Positions 38,651 through 52,500 of a stretch of DNA of 64,000 nt are shown here, one piece after another (the stretch's first letter is position 1; each line of letters begins with the position of its first letter). The position numbers and the translations under genes were made by a program. Source of the DNA: Symsagittifera roscoffensis. Lineage: Eukaryota > Xenacoelomorpha > Acoela > Convolutidae. Location of the stretch: positions 84,249,847 through 84,313,846 of the forward strand of contig NC_087064.1 in NCBI RefSeq assembly GCF_963678635.1. Direction: 5' to 3'. The notes beneath the pieces were generated by a model. It saw only the letters and a list, made by a program, of their open reading frames with translations. It made no database searches and was not told the DNA's origin.

Positions 38651-39499
38651 TGCTGTCAAATGCAGAACAGAGACAACCAGCACAGGATCAACACAAGAGG
38701 ACGCACAGGGGTGTTCTCAAGTTGGGCAACGGGTATCGTTAGAATCCACATTACATTATAGGAGGTAAGTGTAAAATTGGATAAGCGGAGTCCCATTGTT
38801 TTGAGGAAGTTTTTGCACAAGCAGGCCTGGAAACAGGTCTACGGTTTTCTCTCGAGAGGTTTAGCAACCGGCGCTTAAGGGATTTTTCGGCTTAAGAGGG
38901 GGCTAAAGAGGGGGGAGGTTAGAAGGGGGGCTGGTTAAGTTAGAGGTTAGCGGTTATAAATTGTAAATTAGAGTAACTAATTGTTCGGCATCGTCGACTT
39001 AGTTACATTAGATATTTACACGCGTTGGTTATAGGAAGCGGATATCCAAAATTAGAATCAGGTTAAGGTAGGTACACTGGTCGGATCGGTAGGGGGGAAC
39101 GGACATAGACAGTTTTTGTGATACCCCATAAGATCGCTAGCAGGGGGAGGAAAACGCGTGGCAATCGGGTACCAGACATTTTTTCGGACAAAGATTGACA
39201 TCAGTCAACCTTGAATTTCAGTAGAATTCACCCATCTGTTTTTGAAATTTTTTCCAGTTTAAAATTTTACATTTTGGTGAAAATTTGTTGTTGGTATTTT
39301 AACGAACAGGTGATCACAAGACAACTGCGGGGAATTAAGAGTTTCAAATAGCCTGAAAAGACTGGATTAGTATTTGGGTTTCGACCATTAAGATAGGGAT
39401 TTTGGGAAAATTTTAACTAGAGCTCAAGTGGTGGTAAAGGTACAGTGGTTCAATAGTCCCTACAACGAAGAAGAAGAGACCCGATATCGAGACACTCAG

Positions 39500-39990
39500 T
39501 GACGAGTCTTGGGACAGTACCGAAGAAGTCTTGGGACATTGCAGTCTGGGGACAGTCTTGGGGCAACACAGTCTTGGGACAATCTTGGGACAGTGCAGCC
39601 TTGGGACAGTCTTGGACCAGAGCAGTCTTGGTACGAAACAGTCTTGGGACATTGGTCTTGGGACGTTGGTCTTGGGACAGTGGTCTTGGGACATTGGTCT
39701 TGGGACACTAGTCTTGGGACGTTGGTCTTGGGACATTGGTCTTGGGCCATTGGTCTTGGGACATTAGTCTTGGGACAGTGGTCTTGGGACATTGGTCTTG
39801 GGCCATTGGTCTTGGGCCATTGGTCTTGGGACATTAGTCTTGGGACCATAGTCTTGGGATGTTGGTCTTGGGCCATTGGTCTTGGGACATTAGTCTTGGG
39901 ACACTAGTCTTGGAACGTTGGTCTTGGGACATTAGTCTTGGGACAGTGGTCTTGGGACATTGGTCTTGGGACACTAGTCTGGGGATACTA
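39500..39990 (+). repeat. Leader minisatellite (GTCTTGGGACA-type unit), element R
   Basis: About 33 units built on GTCTTGGGACATTG or variants (GACGTTG, GCCATTG, GACAGTG). The array is shorter than in element L and its spacers differ, but the core unit and location are conserved. Open frames through it are artefacts of the repeat. Confidence 0.9.
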
Positions 39991-40266
39991 ACAAGAAGTA
40001 CTGGGACAACACTGAATAGTCTTGTGACGGTAGAGAGAAAGTCTTGGAACAGCATTAGGAAGGGGGTACTAAAAAATTACAAGGTCAGGTTGAAGTAACC
40101 AATTGTAAAATCATCCTATCCTAACATATAATTTTTTTCAAGAGCTTAAGAAAAGTTGTTTTTAGCAAATTGTCAATTTCTTTTTATAAAATTTCGTCAA
40201 AAGAGGTTTTAACCTTAGAGTGAATTTTGTAGATAGTAATACTGTAAATAGTAACAATTGTAAATA

Positions 40267-43200
40267 ATGAGGCGGAGCAGGGTACCGGTAGCTGAAAAAA
40301 GGTCTACCGAAGCGAAGACAAAGTATAACTCGTCGCTACGTAAAACAACATCAATGGGTCCGAAGGTAACAAAGAAGAACTTTTCAGTTAGTATGGTCAG
40401 CACGAGGAGTACCACGGAGAACAAAGCAAAAGAGGGCACGGAAGGGGAACGAGTAGAACCCACCATCGAGATTGATCTAGAGACACCTGATCAAAGTGTG
40501 GATGAAGCAGGAAAGAAGACGACAGAGTCAACTCCAATGCCTAATGCGGAAGAACCTAACCCGAATCCCATAGAGTTCTCACCGATAGACAACGTGGAAG
40601 ACACAACAGGCAACACGCCAGAAACAGTGAAGGATGAGTCTCAAAAGAGAACGTCTTTTACTGAAAGACTAGCAATGTTGGTCGGAAGAGATCGAAGGAC
40701 GCAGCAGTGGAAGAGACGAAAGTCGAGAAAAGCAAAACATTCGGAACAGTATCCACGAGAACGACAGAGACCGATCAGAACGAGGGTCAGAGAAAATCGG
40801 GACCAGCGACCAACTACAGGACAACAACGGACCATGGAACGACAACTCTTGAGTTAAGCGACTTGATGGCAAAGCTAGATCAGATAGATGAGAAACTGAA
40901 GCACAGCGAAGAGGATAGAAATGTGATAAGGAAGGAAATGAGACATAACAAACATGAGTACTTGGACAACTATTTCCATCTAGCGAGAGCGACGGAGGAA
41001 AAGCTTCAGAAGATGTCTGACAAAGTAGAAACCACTGATGAAGAGCGAGAGAAGAACATCAGAAAAGACATGCAAGAAATGAAGCAGCGATATGACGCAG
41101 TGAATTGCCAGTTAGGGAGTTTGGAAACGAGAATGGATACGATGAGTAGGGATTAGGCTGAGAGCTCAAGTACAATACAGACAAAGCTAGACGCTATTTT
41201 GAGGAATTCGACACAACAAGACAGGCCAGCTGCAGAGAGGACACAAGGTAATAGAGTGGACTTCGTGGAGCCTAAAAGGAACAAACGACAGTCAACACCG
41301 TTACCAGCAACCCGGGAGGCCGCGATTACGGCACCGGTGGGGGCCAGGGCCATTATAAAAAATGGAACAGCGAACACAACCAGTGGTCCAGGGGACTCCA
41401 CGACTCACAACAACGTGGGACCGGATGCCATGACATGGGCAAGCACCTGGGAAATGATGAACAGGACGCTAGAAGCCTTCGCCACAAGGAATACCAACTC
41501 GACTGACAGAGGAAGCAACAAATCCAGGAAAACCTTCAAGAAACCGAAGGAGTTCAAAGATGATTCAGATGGATGCATTGACACTTGGGTAGAAGTCATG
41601 AGGTTGCACTTAGAACAAGACAATTTGAACGATGAGAGGCAAGCATGCACAGCCATACTGAGCAATCTGGAAGGCATGGCATTAAAATGCGTGGTTGCGA
41701 AGAAAGAAGAGGAACGCGACTTAGCGGACAAAATCTTTGAAATATTGTGAAATAGATTCGGCTCAGGCATGAAGGGTCATTTAAGCAATGATGCGATTTG
41801 AAAAGAGGAGACAAAGGGACGATGAATCGATAGACAGGTTCCTAGATGATCTTGAGAGCTTGAGAAGAAGGAGTGACCCGGAAGAATCTACCAATCGAAG
41901 GAACTTCAGCATCGCCTCAAAGTTCATTGATGGGCTGAAGAGTGATGACTTGAGAACGATGTTAGCAACGTACTATACATTGTCGAAAGACAGTGCACCA
42001 ACTCCAGAAGAGATGAGGCAGAAGTCAAGAGAGTACATGCTGATGAAACCCAAGAAATATTCGTACTCAGACAACAGGAACACACAAGGGGGGAGTCAGC
42101 CACAAAGGCCGTCATGGTACAAGCCCAGAGATGACATGGACAAACGCAGATCATGTGCTAACTGCGGGTCAGCTGATCATCATGTGGCGGACTGCACGAC
42201 ATACAAACAGGGCATGAAGAGTTTGGGATATGCACCCGATGAGGAAGATATGAGTCAGATGGAAGAACACGAGTTCTATAGTGGCTTGATCATCAAAATA
42301 GGTGCAAGATGCTTCTTCTGCAACCAAGAGGGACACTTCAGGATAGACTGTCCGTTGTTTTGGGAAGCGGTCAAGAATCAGAGTCATCCAAAACACAAGT
42401 TGGCGCTAGCAGCGGTGCAGAACCAGAGAAACAGACAAGGTGATTTTGAGACGAAAAACCTAGAAAGACCAAGTGCGGAGCTACCGACGAAAACAGTGAA
42501 AGCTGTAACACAAGGTAATAGTGCAGTAGAGGCCACGACGAAGAACGCCCTAGAAATAGATTATGAGAAGGCGGCAGCGGAGGCCATCAACAAAGTGAAA
42601 CAAGACCTGGCAGCGAAAGAAATAGAACAACGGCTAAAGCAAGAAATCCTAAGACAGAAAATGAACGAAGCATTAAGTTGCTCACAAACAATACCAGAAG
42701 CTGCTGAGGGGTCAACAAAAAATGGAAACTGCAACACTGTAATAATGGTTACAGGAAAGCCATTTGGCATAACAAAGATTGGGGCAAGAATAATGTCAAT
42801 AATCAATGTGTGTGGCCACGAAGTAACGAGAAACTTGAGCAAACCAAGTGATCAGACAATAATGCACATTGATGTGTACGCAGATTACTTGAGTAGTATA
42901 AGCCCACAAACGACTTCTAGAGCATTGAGAGCACTACTCACGAGAGGGGGTAGCAAGTCGGTACGTGTTGATAACAGGTACACAGAAGCTTATGGTCCAC
43001 ATGAAGTGATGCTAAATATAGATGGAATCAACATCTATACCAAAACAATGATAACATGTGATGAAGACCTAATTGGGCAAATCTACGTGGGAAAAGAAGA
43101 GTTGAAAGTGAGATCGATCGGACACTGCGCCATGCTTGAAGAAGATGCGATGCACATCGGGACAGAGGCAGATGTGACAGGACACGTGCTAGACATAAGT

Positions 43201-46200
43201 GGCAAAAAGACTCAGTTACGTGGGTTACTTGATACGGGAGCAGTCTTGAGTGTCATACCAATCGAAACTTGGGAACGAATGGGCTACAACAAAGATGATT
43301 TGATAGATTCGAGAATACGGTTGTCAGCTGCAAACAAAGGGGCCCTGCGGGTGTTGGGCAGAACGCCGATAATAGCCCTCAATCTGGGGGAACGTAACCT
43401 GTGGATGAGCTTTCTTGTGGTAGAAAACCTAGATGAGTCTGACCAATTTGTTTTAGGCAGAGACTTCATCAGGAACTTTGATGTAGCGATTGATCTAAAC
43501 AACGCATTGTTCAGGATACGGAACCCGGATAGGAGGTACGCAATCAAACCGGTAAATTTAATGATGGCAAATGAAACCAAAGCACCGGTATTCTTGAGTA
43601 GGAGGGTGAGGCTAAAGGCGAACGAGGCGGCGATTGTAAGCTTACGAATGAAAAATTACAATGAACTAAGTGACAACAAGCAGGTATGCGTAGTCCCAAA
43701 TCCAAATAGTCAAAGTGCTGCTGTTTTAGGAAGATCCTTCTAGATTACGAAGAGCGGCCTCTGCGTGAGTGTCTTGTTGAATACCCTTGACATGCCAATC
43801 ACGATACAGAGGGGGAGGAAACTGGGATATGCTTTACCTGTTAAACCTCGATATGAAATGTCTGAAAACCATAAACAAAATGAAGTTGTTGATTTTCCCA
43901 ATCATAGGGACAAAATTTGTATCTTGAGACGATTAAATAAAATAAAAGATTCATCAGGTCTTGTGAAGTCACTTAAGTCAGAGACGGACGATGGACTATT
44001 GAGCTGTTCGAATTTCCCGGAACGGCCCACATTAGACGAAATACAGGGTGATAAACCGGTTCTACCGGATATTGAACACTTAAGAGGCAAGTTCACGGAC
44101 GAACAGCTCGAAGCCATCAAGGACGTACTAGAGCGGAACGAAGAAGTTTTTTCAAGACATAAGGCAGACATCGGGTGTTGTAATTTTGTTGAGCATGTAA
44201 TAGAACTTGAGGAAAACGCAATACCGCACAGGGAGGGGGCGAGGCGCATGACCCCACACAAATCGGATGCGTGTAGAAAGGAGATTGAAACGCTACTAGA
44301 GTATGACATGATAGAACCATCCAACTCACCGTGGGCGTGTGGAGTAGTGATGGCCTAAAAGAAAGGCGACCAGTTAAGGTATTGTTGTGACTTTCGATAC
44401 CTGAACTCCGTCACGGTGAAGGATGCCTATCCCATATCTAGGATTGATGAGAGCCTCTCGAAGTTAGGTGATGCAAAATTTTTTACGACTTTTGATTTAG
44501 GCTCGGCTTTTTGGCAGGTACCGCTGAGGAAGCAGGACAGGGACAAGACAGGGTTTGCCTGCGAGTTGGGTATGTTTCAATGGAAACGGATGCCGTTTGG
44601 ACTTTGCAATGCCACAGCCACGTTTCAGCGGTTGATGGCACACGCGCTGATAGGCGTGATGAAGAAGTACGGCAATCTGGTAATGTGCTATGTGGATGAC
44701 GTGGTAATAGCGACACCCACACTAGAGGACCACATTGAGAGACTTGACGAAGTATTTGCGTGTATGAGGAGGTCGGGGCTGAAGAGCAAACCATCAAAGT
44801 GTGAGATACTTAAGGACTCGATAAAATATTTGGACAGGATGGTGGACAAACACGGCATCAGACCAGATCCAGACGCGGTAGAGGCAGTTCTAACTTGGAA
44901 ATCGCCAAAAACGGAACACCAATTGATGAGCTTTTTGGGTTTTGCAAATTACTATAGGGAATTCGTCAAAGGCTATGCAGACAAGGTTTATCCGATGCAA
45001 CAGTTAATGAGGCACAAGGGCAAGAAGTTCACATGGAATAACGCAGCAGAAGAGTCATTCCAGAGAATAAAGAAAGAGTTGTGCGAGGCACCAGTACTAG
45101 GGATGCCAACAGAAAAGGGAATGTACGTACTGGATACGGTCGCGTCGGTAGTAGCGATATCTGGAATTCTCCACCAAGAACAAGAGTGGAACGGGAAGAC
45201 AGTCTTGAGACCAATAGCGTACGGGAGCAAAGTCCTAAAGGACACGGAAATGAAGTACGGAGCACCAAAAGCAGAGATGTTCGCGGTGGTTACCTTTGTC
45301 GAGAAATATAGGGCATACCTAGGCAGTGAGCCATTCAAGTTGCGAGTCGACAACCGGGCACTAAGCTGGCTGAAGACGTACTCAATGGACCAAAGTTACA
45401 TTGGGAGGTTGATAGTTCGCCTGGACGGATACAAAATGATAATTGAGCACAGAACACGAGAAAAACATCAAAATGCTGACAGCTTGAGCAAGAAGACGGA
45501 GTTCTACGAGAGACAAGAACAGAGGGAGGCAGATAGACCTGAGATCAAAGATGGCTTCTCCTTCATGGACAAGGAAACGTATGACAGTCTTCCTCTCACG
45601 AGATGGTTGGACAAATCAGGCAAACCAATAGAAGATCACCCCGAGTTACCAAAGGAAACTACGAAAAAAACAATCTTGAGAAAGAACCGAGGGATGCCGA
45701 TAGGAATCATGCTCAAGTCAAAGATTGTGAGGGAGACGCTCAAAGCAAAAGGCTACGATCTCAACCAGGTAGAGACGGGAGAAGCACAAATAGACAAAGA
45801 CTTAAAGGGGCTACTCGAGAGACTAGCAGATGATAAGCCCGTGATTCAAGAAAACTGTAAAGAGGAACCTGAGGTCACAATACTGCGAAAGAGCGGGACA
45901 GCTAGTGATAGAAATACCTCGAAGGTGACTAACCTTGATGGGAAGGAAGTCGTGCAGTCACTGGTTGAAAAGATCCCAGCTGAATTACTTGAACAGACTA
46001 GAGTCAGGAGAAAGAGAGTGGAATTCAAGGAAGAAGCTGAATACCTGGGACCAGGTCAAGAGTCCGGGGAGCGGTCCACGTCCACAGAAGAAGAAAACAC
46101 AGAAGAAGAAAACACTGAAGGAGAAAATTTGTCCGGGGAGTGTGAAATGTGGGATGAGGACTCGGAAGCGAGCAGTGACAATCAAGATAGTCTCTGCATG

Positions 46201-49073
46201 ATATTGGCAGAAGAAAAGATTAGACACCACGACAGGGAACTACAAACAGATCCGTCCTCAGGAACCTTCAACTTGGACGTGCAGGAGATACGAGGTGGTG
46301 AAGAACTTGAAAGGATTGCAGTTTCGAGGAAGCCATTCAGGGAGCTATCATGCAATTCAAATGTGAGAACAAATCTGGTGCCGGAAGACGACATGAAGGT
46401 GGTAAGGAGGATAGTATGCGTGAAGCTGAATGACGACGTCCACAACCCTGGGGAGATGAATGGACAGATCATGGCACTAAAGGAACATGTCAAAGCGAGA
46501 TATAGGCTGTCGGACCTGGTAAGAGCCCAGAAGAATGACAAGATGACAAGCAATCTCTCCAATTGGATCCGAACGGGGTCCAAGGAGAAAGGGGAACTTG
46601 AAGTAGACAGCTACAAGATCCTGAGCCAGTTTTACAAAGAGAGGAAAGAGTTACTCTATCACACGGCTGATGGGGTTGTAGCATGCAAGAGAAAAGAAGA
46701 AGACAAGATACTACACAAGCACAACCTCATCATACTACCACAATTATATCAGACAGAGGTGCTGTTCAGATCACATGATCAAATGGGGCACCAGGGGATA
46801 GACAAAGTGCAACAAAGAATACTTCACAGGTTCGATTGGCCAGGATTGAGGAAAGCCTGTGAGAGGTGGGTGAATGCATGCCTGGCATGTTTGCAAGTGA
46901 GAGACCCAAGGAAGATGAAATTCCCACTCAAGTCGGTGGAAAGCTCGGAATTTAATGAAGTGGTGCAAATAGACCATCAGAAGATCTGCATGACGGAGTC
47001 AGGGTATAACCAGATACTGGTTATAATTGATCACTTCAGAAAGCTGGCAGAGGCGGTGCCGTGTCAAACAGCTTCGGCAGAGGAGACTTGTGACCACTTG
47101 ACAACCCATTGGATATCAAGGTATGGTTGTCCAATGACTTTTCAGTCAGACAACGGCAAAGCCTTTGTGGGGGACTTGACTAAGGAATTAACGAAGAGGT
47201 CACACATAGCTCAAGCACACTCAACGACTTACCATCCTCAGACCAACGGGCTGGTAGAGAGACAGAATAGAACGTTGGTGAACATGCTGAGGGTATACTG
47301 CTCTAGATACATGACGGACTGGGACAAGTATCTGCCTCAAGTCGGAGGGGCATACAACAGTACTCAACACTCAACGACGGGGATCAGTCCATTCATGATG
47401 TTGACAGGCAAAGAGAGAGCGATGCCCCTGACGTTCTTTTACCCGGAGTATGAAGGAAAGAGGACGTCGCCTCAAGCTTACGTGAAAGAGGCGATCAGGA
47501 GACAGCAGGAAATAAAAGAGCTGTGCAGGAGGAACACTGCGCAGGCACAAATGAGACAGCGCAAGAAATATGATGAAAAAATATTACAGGCGAAGCCATA
47601 TGACGTGGGCCAGTATGTGTGGGTTTTCCAGAATGTGATACCGCCCAAAGGGACGAAGAAACTACTCAAGAAATGGAGAGGACCATTCATGATAACTGAA
47701 GTACATCAACAAGGACGGTTCTACCGCTTGAGTACTGGGCGAGCAGCACATTACGAGAACCTGAAGCCTCATGTCCCATCCCCAGAGGACTGGTGTATAC
47801 CAAAAGACATGGAGGGACTAGAAAACCTACTGGTGGAACCAGCATGTGAAGTGAATGAGAAATGCACCAGAGATAAAAATGATGGCAATGAGAACTTGAG
47901 TTTGGATGACAATGAAAAAATAGACGCAGACTCTGAAGCGGAATCTTTTGTGGAAGAAGATTGAAACGATCCGGATCAAGGCGAGGTGCCGGAGTGGACA
48001 GAACCAGACTTGTCAATACGAGCGGGGACAATGAGTGGCAATCGCAAACGCACAAGCATGAGGTACAACAGGTACGGGGACGATTTCCTGATCGACAAGA
48101 TAAAGCCCGATGACCTAAGCAGAGAACTAATAAGTGTGGGCGAGCTGGCGGCAGATGATGAATGGCAGATCATCGATGATAAAGAACACTACCAACAGGA
48201 AGACTACTCGACGCCAGAGCGGGAGACGGATTTAGAACAGATCGAGATAGAGAGGAGGGAAAATACGAACCTGAGGATATTAGAATGGATGCGCGATGTC
48301 AAGAACGGAAGCGAGGAAGGACAGAGCATACAGCAAGTTAACATATCAGCGGGGAATTACATGAAAACGGAGGATCCTCTTTTCGGCTGTACGGCAACAG
48401 ACAGCCCGCTCGATATTCCGCCAGATAATTCAGACCCAGCATCATCGACGGGGGCGTCGATAATTATTTTTGTCCGGGGAGTGGGGGTAGGACTTACCAC
48501 CACCAAAAATTTGATGATAAAGAAACTCAGAGAAGTTACAGAAAAGTGCGGACTGGAACTGGAAGGGGAGGAGGCCGAGCCTACCACAGGACGGAATTTC
48601 AAAACGAAGTTTGAAATACCAAACGAATACTCAGAGAATATCCTGATAACGGATAGTGACTTCATTCTGTCAGACAGGACTAGCGCAATCTGTATCACGG
48701 CGGACATGAGTTTCAAATCAAGACTGGAAGCAGACTTCAAGAGAGAATACCAGAACGTGGAGTTTCTGTTTAGACAGAGACAGGGACTGAGAGGAATGGC
48801 CGCGCTTCCACCATCAGTAGCACAAGTCCCGGGCAAATACCTGTGCTTCCTAGTGACAGGAACACGATCAATCCTGAACAGGTGATGTTGGCACTAACGA
48901 GACTACGAGACTTCATGATTGAAAGAGGGATAACGGAGGTCTCAATGCCGGTGTATGACCCAAACAGGGGGAAATTGAGCCCAAGGGAATTGTACGCTAT
49001 CCTACACGTGGTCTTCGCAGAAACTGAGATAATGGTGCATCTTCACAAGAAATACTACTTGAGCATCGCCTGA
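40267..49073 (+). pseudogene. Element R gag-pol, broken
   Basis: Collinear with the element L polyprotein from its start to its end. Premature stops lie at 41154 (TAG), 41748 (TGA), 43741 (TAG), 44356 (TAA) and 47962 (TGA). Frameshifts fall near 40690, 41777 (an extra base after the GMKGH codons) and 48860. Both CCHC knuckles keep all ligands here, and the protease DTGA, YVDD and integrase triad are recognisable. The RNase H motif DTDAS has become DTVAS, losing the first catalytic Asp. The C-terminal macrodomain-like segment (about 48640-49065) is present but split by the last frameshift. It cannot make a working polyprotein. Confidence 0.93.
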
Positions 49074-49344
49074 GTCGGGTACGCGGGGGTCTCGAGTTGG
49101 GCATGAGGGAAGAATCTCGAGTTAGGTGTGGGGGTACAAAACAGGTAGAGAATTTTAGAGGTGATTGGCATGACAATTAACATTTTAAATGATTGATGGT
49201 GCTAAAACATAAAATGAATCTGCATGTTTTTAGAAGATTTCCAATTGAACTATTTTAGTAGGACGGAAAGGAAAGGGTTTTAAATATAGTAGTGAAGGGG
49301 GGTTTTTAGGGTAGGAACACCGCCTGCTAGTCTAAAATGGAGTG

Positions 49345-49354
49345 TTATTTTCAG
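49345..49354 (+). promoter_or_regulatory. 3' splice acceptor upstream of ORF2 (element R)
   Basis: TTATTTTCAG followed by AT, 157 nt before the ORF2 start, corresponding to 23568-23580 in element L. The rest of the 438-bp spacer (49074-49511) holds short CTCAAG-rich repeats and no ORF. Confidence 0.5.
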
Positions 49355-49511
49355 ATTGATTTGGTAAAGTCAAGTTGACTACTCAACTGTATTCAATTGA
49401 AGAGAGAACACAAGTTGAACGACACCTCAAGAAGTAAGCTCAAGTTGCTCAGGTAATACTCAAGTTGCTCAGGTAGAACTCAATACTCAAGATCACTTGG
49501 AAATTACGGAA

Positions 49512-52500
49512 ATGGCAGATCGATTCTGGAAGTCCATGCCATCGGCTTTGAAAAAACCCACACTTGACGAATTGTACAGACGTCTGAGGGACATGGATTA
49601 TACTCAGGTGGATGAGGGAATGACAGTGATGTTGAATGCCATCCTCTAGTTGGAGGATGAGGGCGAGTGTCGGGAGTCTGCGACAGAAGCAGTTTTGATG
49701 GTGGGCTACACCACCGATGGAATATCTAATCAAGAGCAAACCAGGTGGCTGTCTTGGAACGTGGATGGAGCAATAAGGGGTTTCGATTTGGCAAGGAACC
49801 CTGGCTTGAGTAATAATACTGAGTATGTTGCAGGGGAATTCCCACTGCCGGTCAGACCATCAGTCATATCCACGGGCCAGAGCACGGGCAAGACACCATT
49901 GATGTCTCGAGCACAACAGACGGGGGAAGCGTATCCGGACGTCAGTATCATGAAGAGAGAGCTTGAGAGGACTCAGCGGGAGAGGAACAAGGCGAACCTC
50001 GACCTGGATCAAGCGGTGCTCGAGAGAGATCAGGCAAAAGTTGAGAGGGATCAAGCGCGGAGGGAGCTGGACATGATGAGAGCTGAACAGCTACAGGCAG
50101 AAAGGGTACGAGAGAATGCCGCCAATTGCGAGCAGCTGAAGTCAGAGCTTGAAAGGATCCAGCAACGATAACGCGAGCTCGACATGCAGAAAGGGGCTAG
50201 GCCCAAAGAGGGGGTGGTGACCGGCTCAAGACCAGAGTCACGTATGGAGGTGGATGCAGCTCCTAGGTCGAAGGGACGATTCAACCTCGATCGTGCTGCT
50301 CAAGAACATATGAACGAAGGGTTGGAGGTGTGGATACCGTCTGAATCAGCGTCCTCCCTGCGTGGTCTAGAGACACAAGCAATACGCCCGTTGATGGACG
50401 TCGCGCTGCCTGGATATACGCCAAGTTCGACCCCGGGTAGTAGTCAGGTGAGTGGTAGCTCGTCACGACTGAAAGAGTTGCACGAGCGGCTACAACTAAG
50501 GAATCGCGAGAGTCCAGCAAGAGTGGACTTGCCCTCGACGTGGGGGGAGCAACCTGTCAGGAGTGTGGTAATCTCGAGTTACAAAAAGAATACGGAAGGT
50601 AGATACCACAGGCACAATCGGATGGACTGGAGCACGGCGCAGAGAGACAGTAGAGAATGCTTCCATAACGCGGCTTGGGTGGAATACTTCACGCAGCCAC
50701 GTGTGCCCGAGGGCGCGGTCCACCTGATCATAGGGGACAGCTTGTTGCGGGTGCTGACCCGGATCCAGTCCCATTGGCAAACGGGGATCTTGAGCTTCGC
50801 TGGAGCCGCGACGCCGCAGATGCTAGCGACACTTGAAATGCTAGGTATGGCAAGAGTATACACGGTGACTCTGATGGTCGGGACGAATGACGTGTCCAGG
50901 GGGGAAGCAAGGAAGGTGACGAGGCTGCACGACAAGATGAGCTGCATTCTCGAGGAATTGCGAATTCAAATGGATCCGGCCATTGTTACGGTGTGCACCA
51001 TCCCTTACAACATGAAAGCGGATCAACATGCAATGGAGATGAACACAAAGGTGCGAAACCTGAATGAAATAATCAGGCTGATACACCAAAGAAGCGACCT
51101 CCCCGTTGGGCTGTTGGACGTGGCCGAGCAAATGGAGCTATCTGCTTTCCCTGACAATGCATCCGCGGATGGGATTCATTTTGATAGGCCCAGAGGGGTG
51201 GAGTGGTTGAAAGACGTCTTCCAAAGGCACATAAGCGCATTGGAGACAGGCACAGGTCACATTCGGACCATCCCCAAATCCACCTTTCTTCAACTCGAGG
51301 GCTTTGTCCAGTCGCTTGGGTGCGATGGCCGATTCTAGAGACAGTTCGAGGAATAGCCGAACCAAGTTGCCGGGCGCCGCGCCCATGGAGGCTGATGAGG
51401 CAACGTCATCAACTCCCCAGGGATCGATAATATCCTCGGCGGTGGTGGCGGAGAATGAGAAGCCGGAGAGACCAGTGGAGACCAGCAGGTCGAAATATGT
51501 GGAGAAGGTCAAGGAGCTGGACCTGGAAGACCTGGAGTGCAGGCTAGAGTTAGCGAAAGCTTTGGGTCTTGAGCAGGTGTCGCACGAAGACTTGGGTAGA
51601 CTCCAGTGTGTGGACTGGCTGAAGGCTCACGAGACACACTTCTCGAGAGCCAAAATGGAAGAGACGGCAGATCTGACTGGGATTCCCATAAAATCGGTGA
51701 TGGGACCTATTAACTATAGACCTCTCAAGTCATTAGGGAGTCCGGGATTCGTGGTGGAGCCTCCCAAACACCGAACCAGCATTGCCAGGGTTAGGGTGGC
51801 CACTCCAGCACAGTTGAGGGTGGTGGACAAGCTGATGGATCCGAGAGAGATGGAATTACCAGACGCCGCGTATGAAGGTACGAAACTGGCCAACGATCCC
51901 AGATACGGGAAACCCTGCGGGAATACGCAGCTGGCCAAAACCTTAGCTGTTTATTACAGGGCAGACCCAGCCGCAGCGAGGGTGGTCATCGTGGCGGGAT
52001 CGGACTTTGAGGGAACGTCTTCCAAATTGTTTTGGCCGGAAACTCTGATATATTCATTGCCGGGAGCGGAGCTAAACCAGATGTTAACCCTGGTGGTGGC
52101 AATAAAATCGGAGATGCCTTGCGAGCCTGAGCTACTGCTGTTTGCAGGGATGAACGATCACTTGCATGCGACGGGGTTTCTTGAGCAGCTCAAGGGTGAT
52201 GAACCTACGCCGAAGAAGATCTGGGAAGCCATCCAGACATTTTTTGCAGCCATGAATGAAGTACAAGAGAACGTTGCCTCACGATTTGGCTCCAAGACGA
52301 AAGTGGCGTTCACGACGTCCCCCGGGTACGCGAGCATGCCTCCCGCTCTGCAATTTATGTATGCGATCTTGATCTTGATAGCAGAAGGGAATGGATGGCG
52401 TATTCTGATGGCAGCTCCCAATCGGGAACTGGAACCTACAAACTTGAGACTTCGCAGGTCAGAGCTCGCGGCGGCGTGGGTGGATGTGTCCCACGCGTTG

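Noticed and set aside
39413-39907. Open frames through the element R minisatellite
   Set aside because: Same repeat artefact as in element L.
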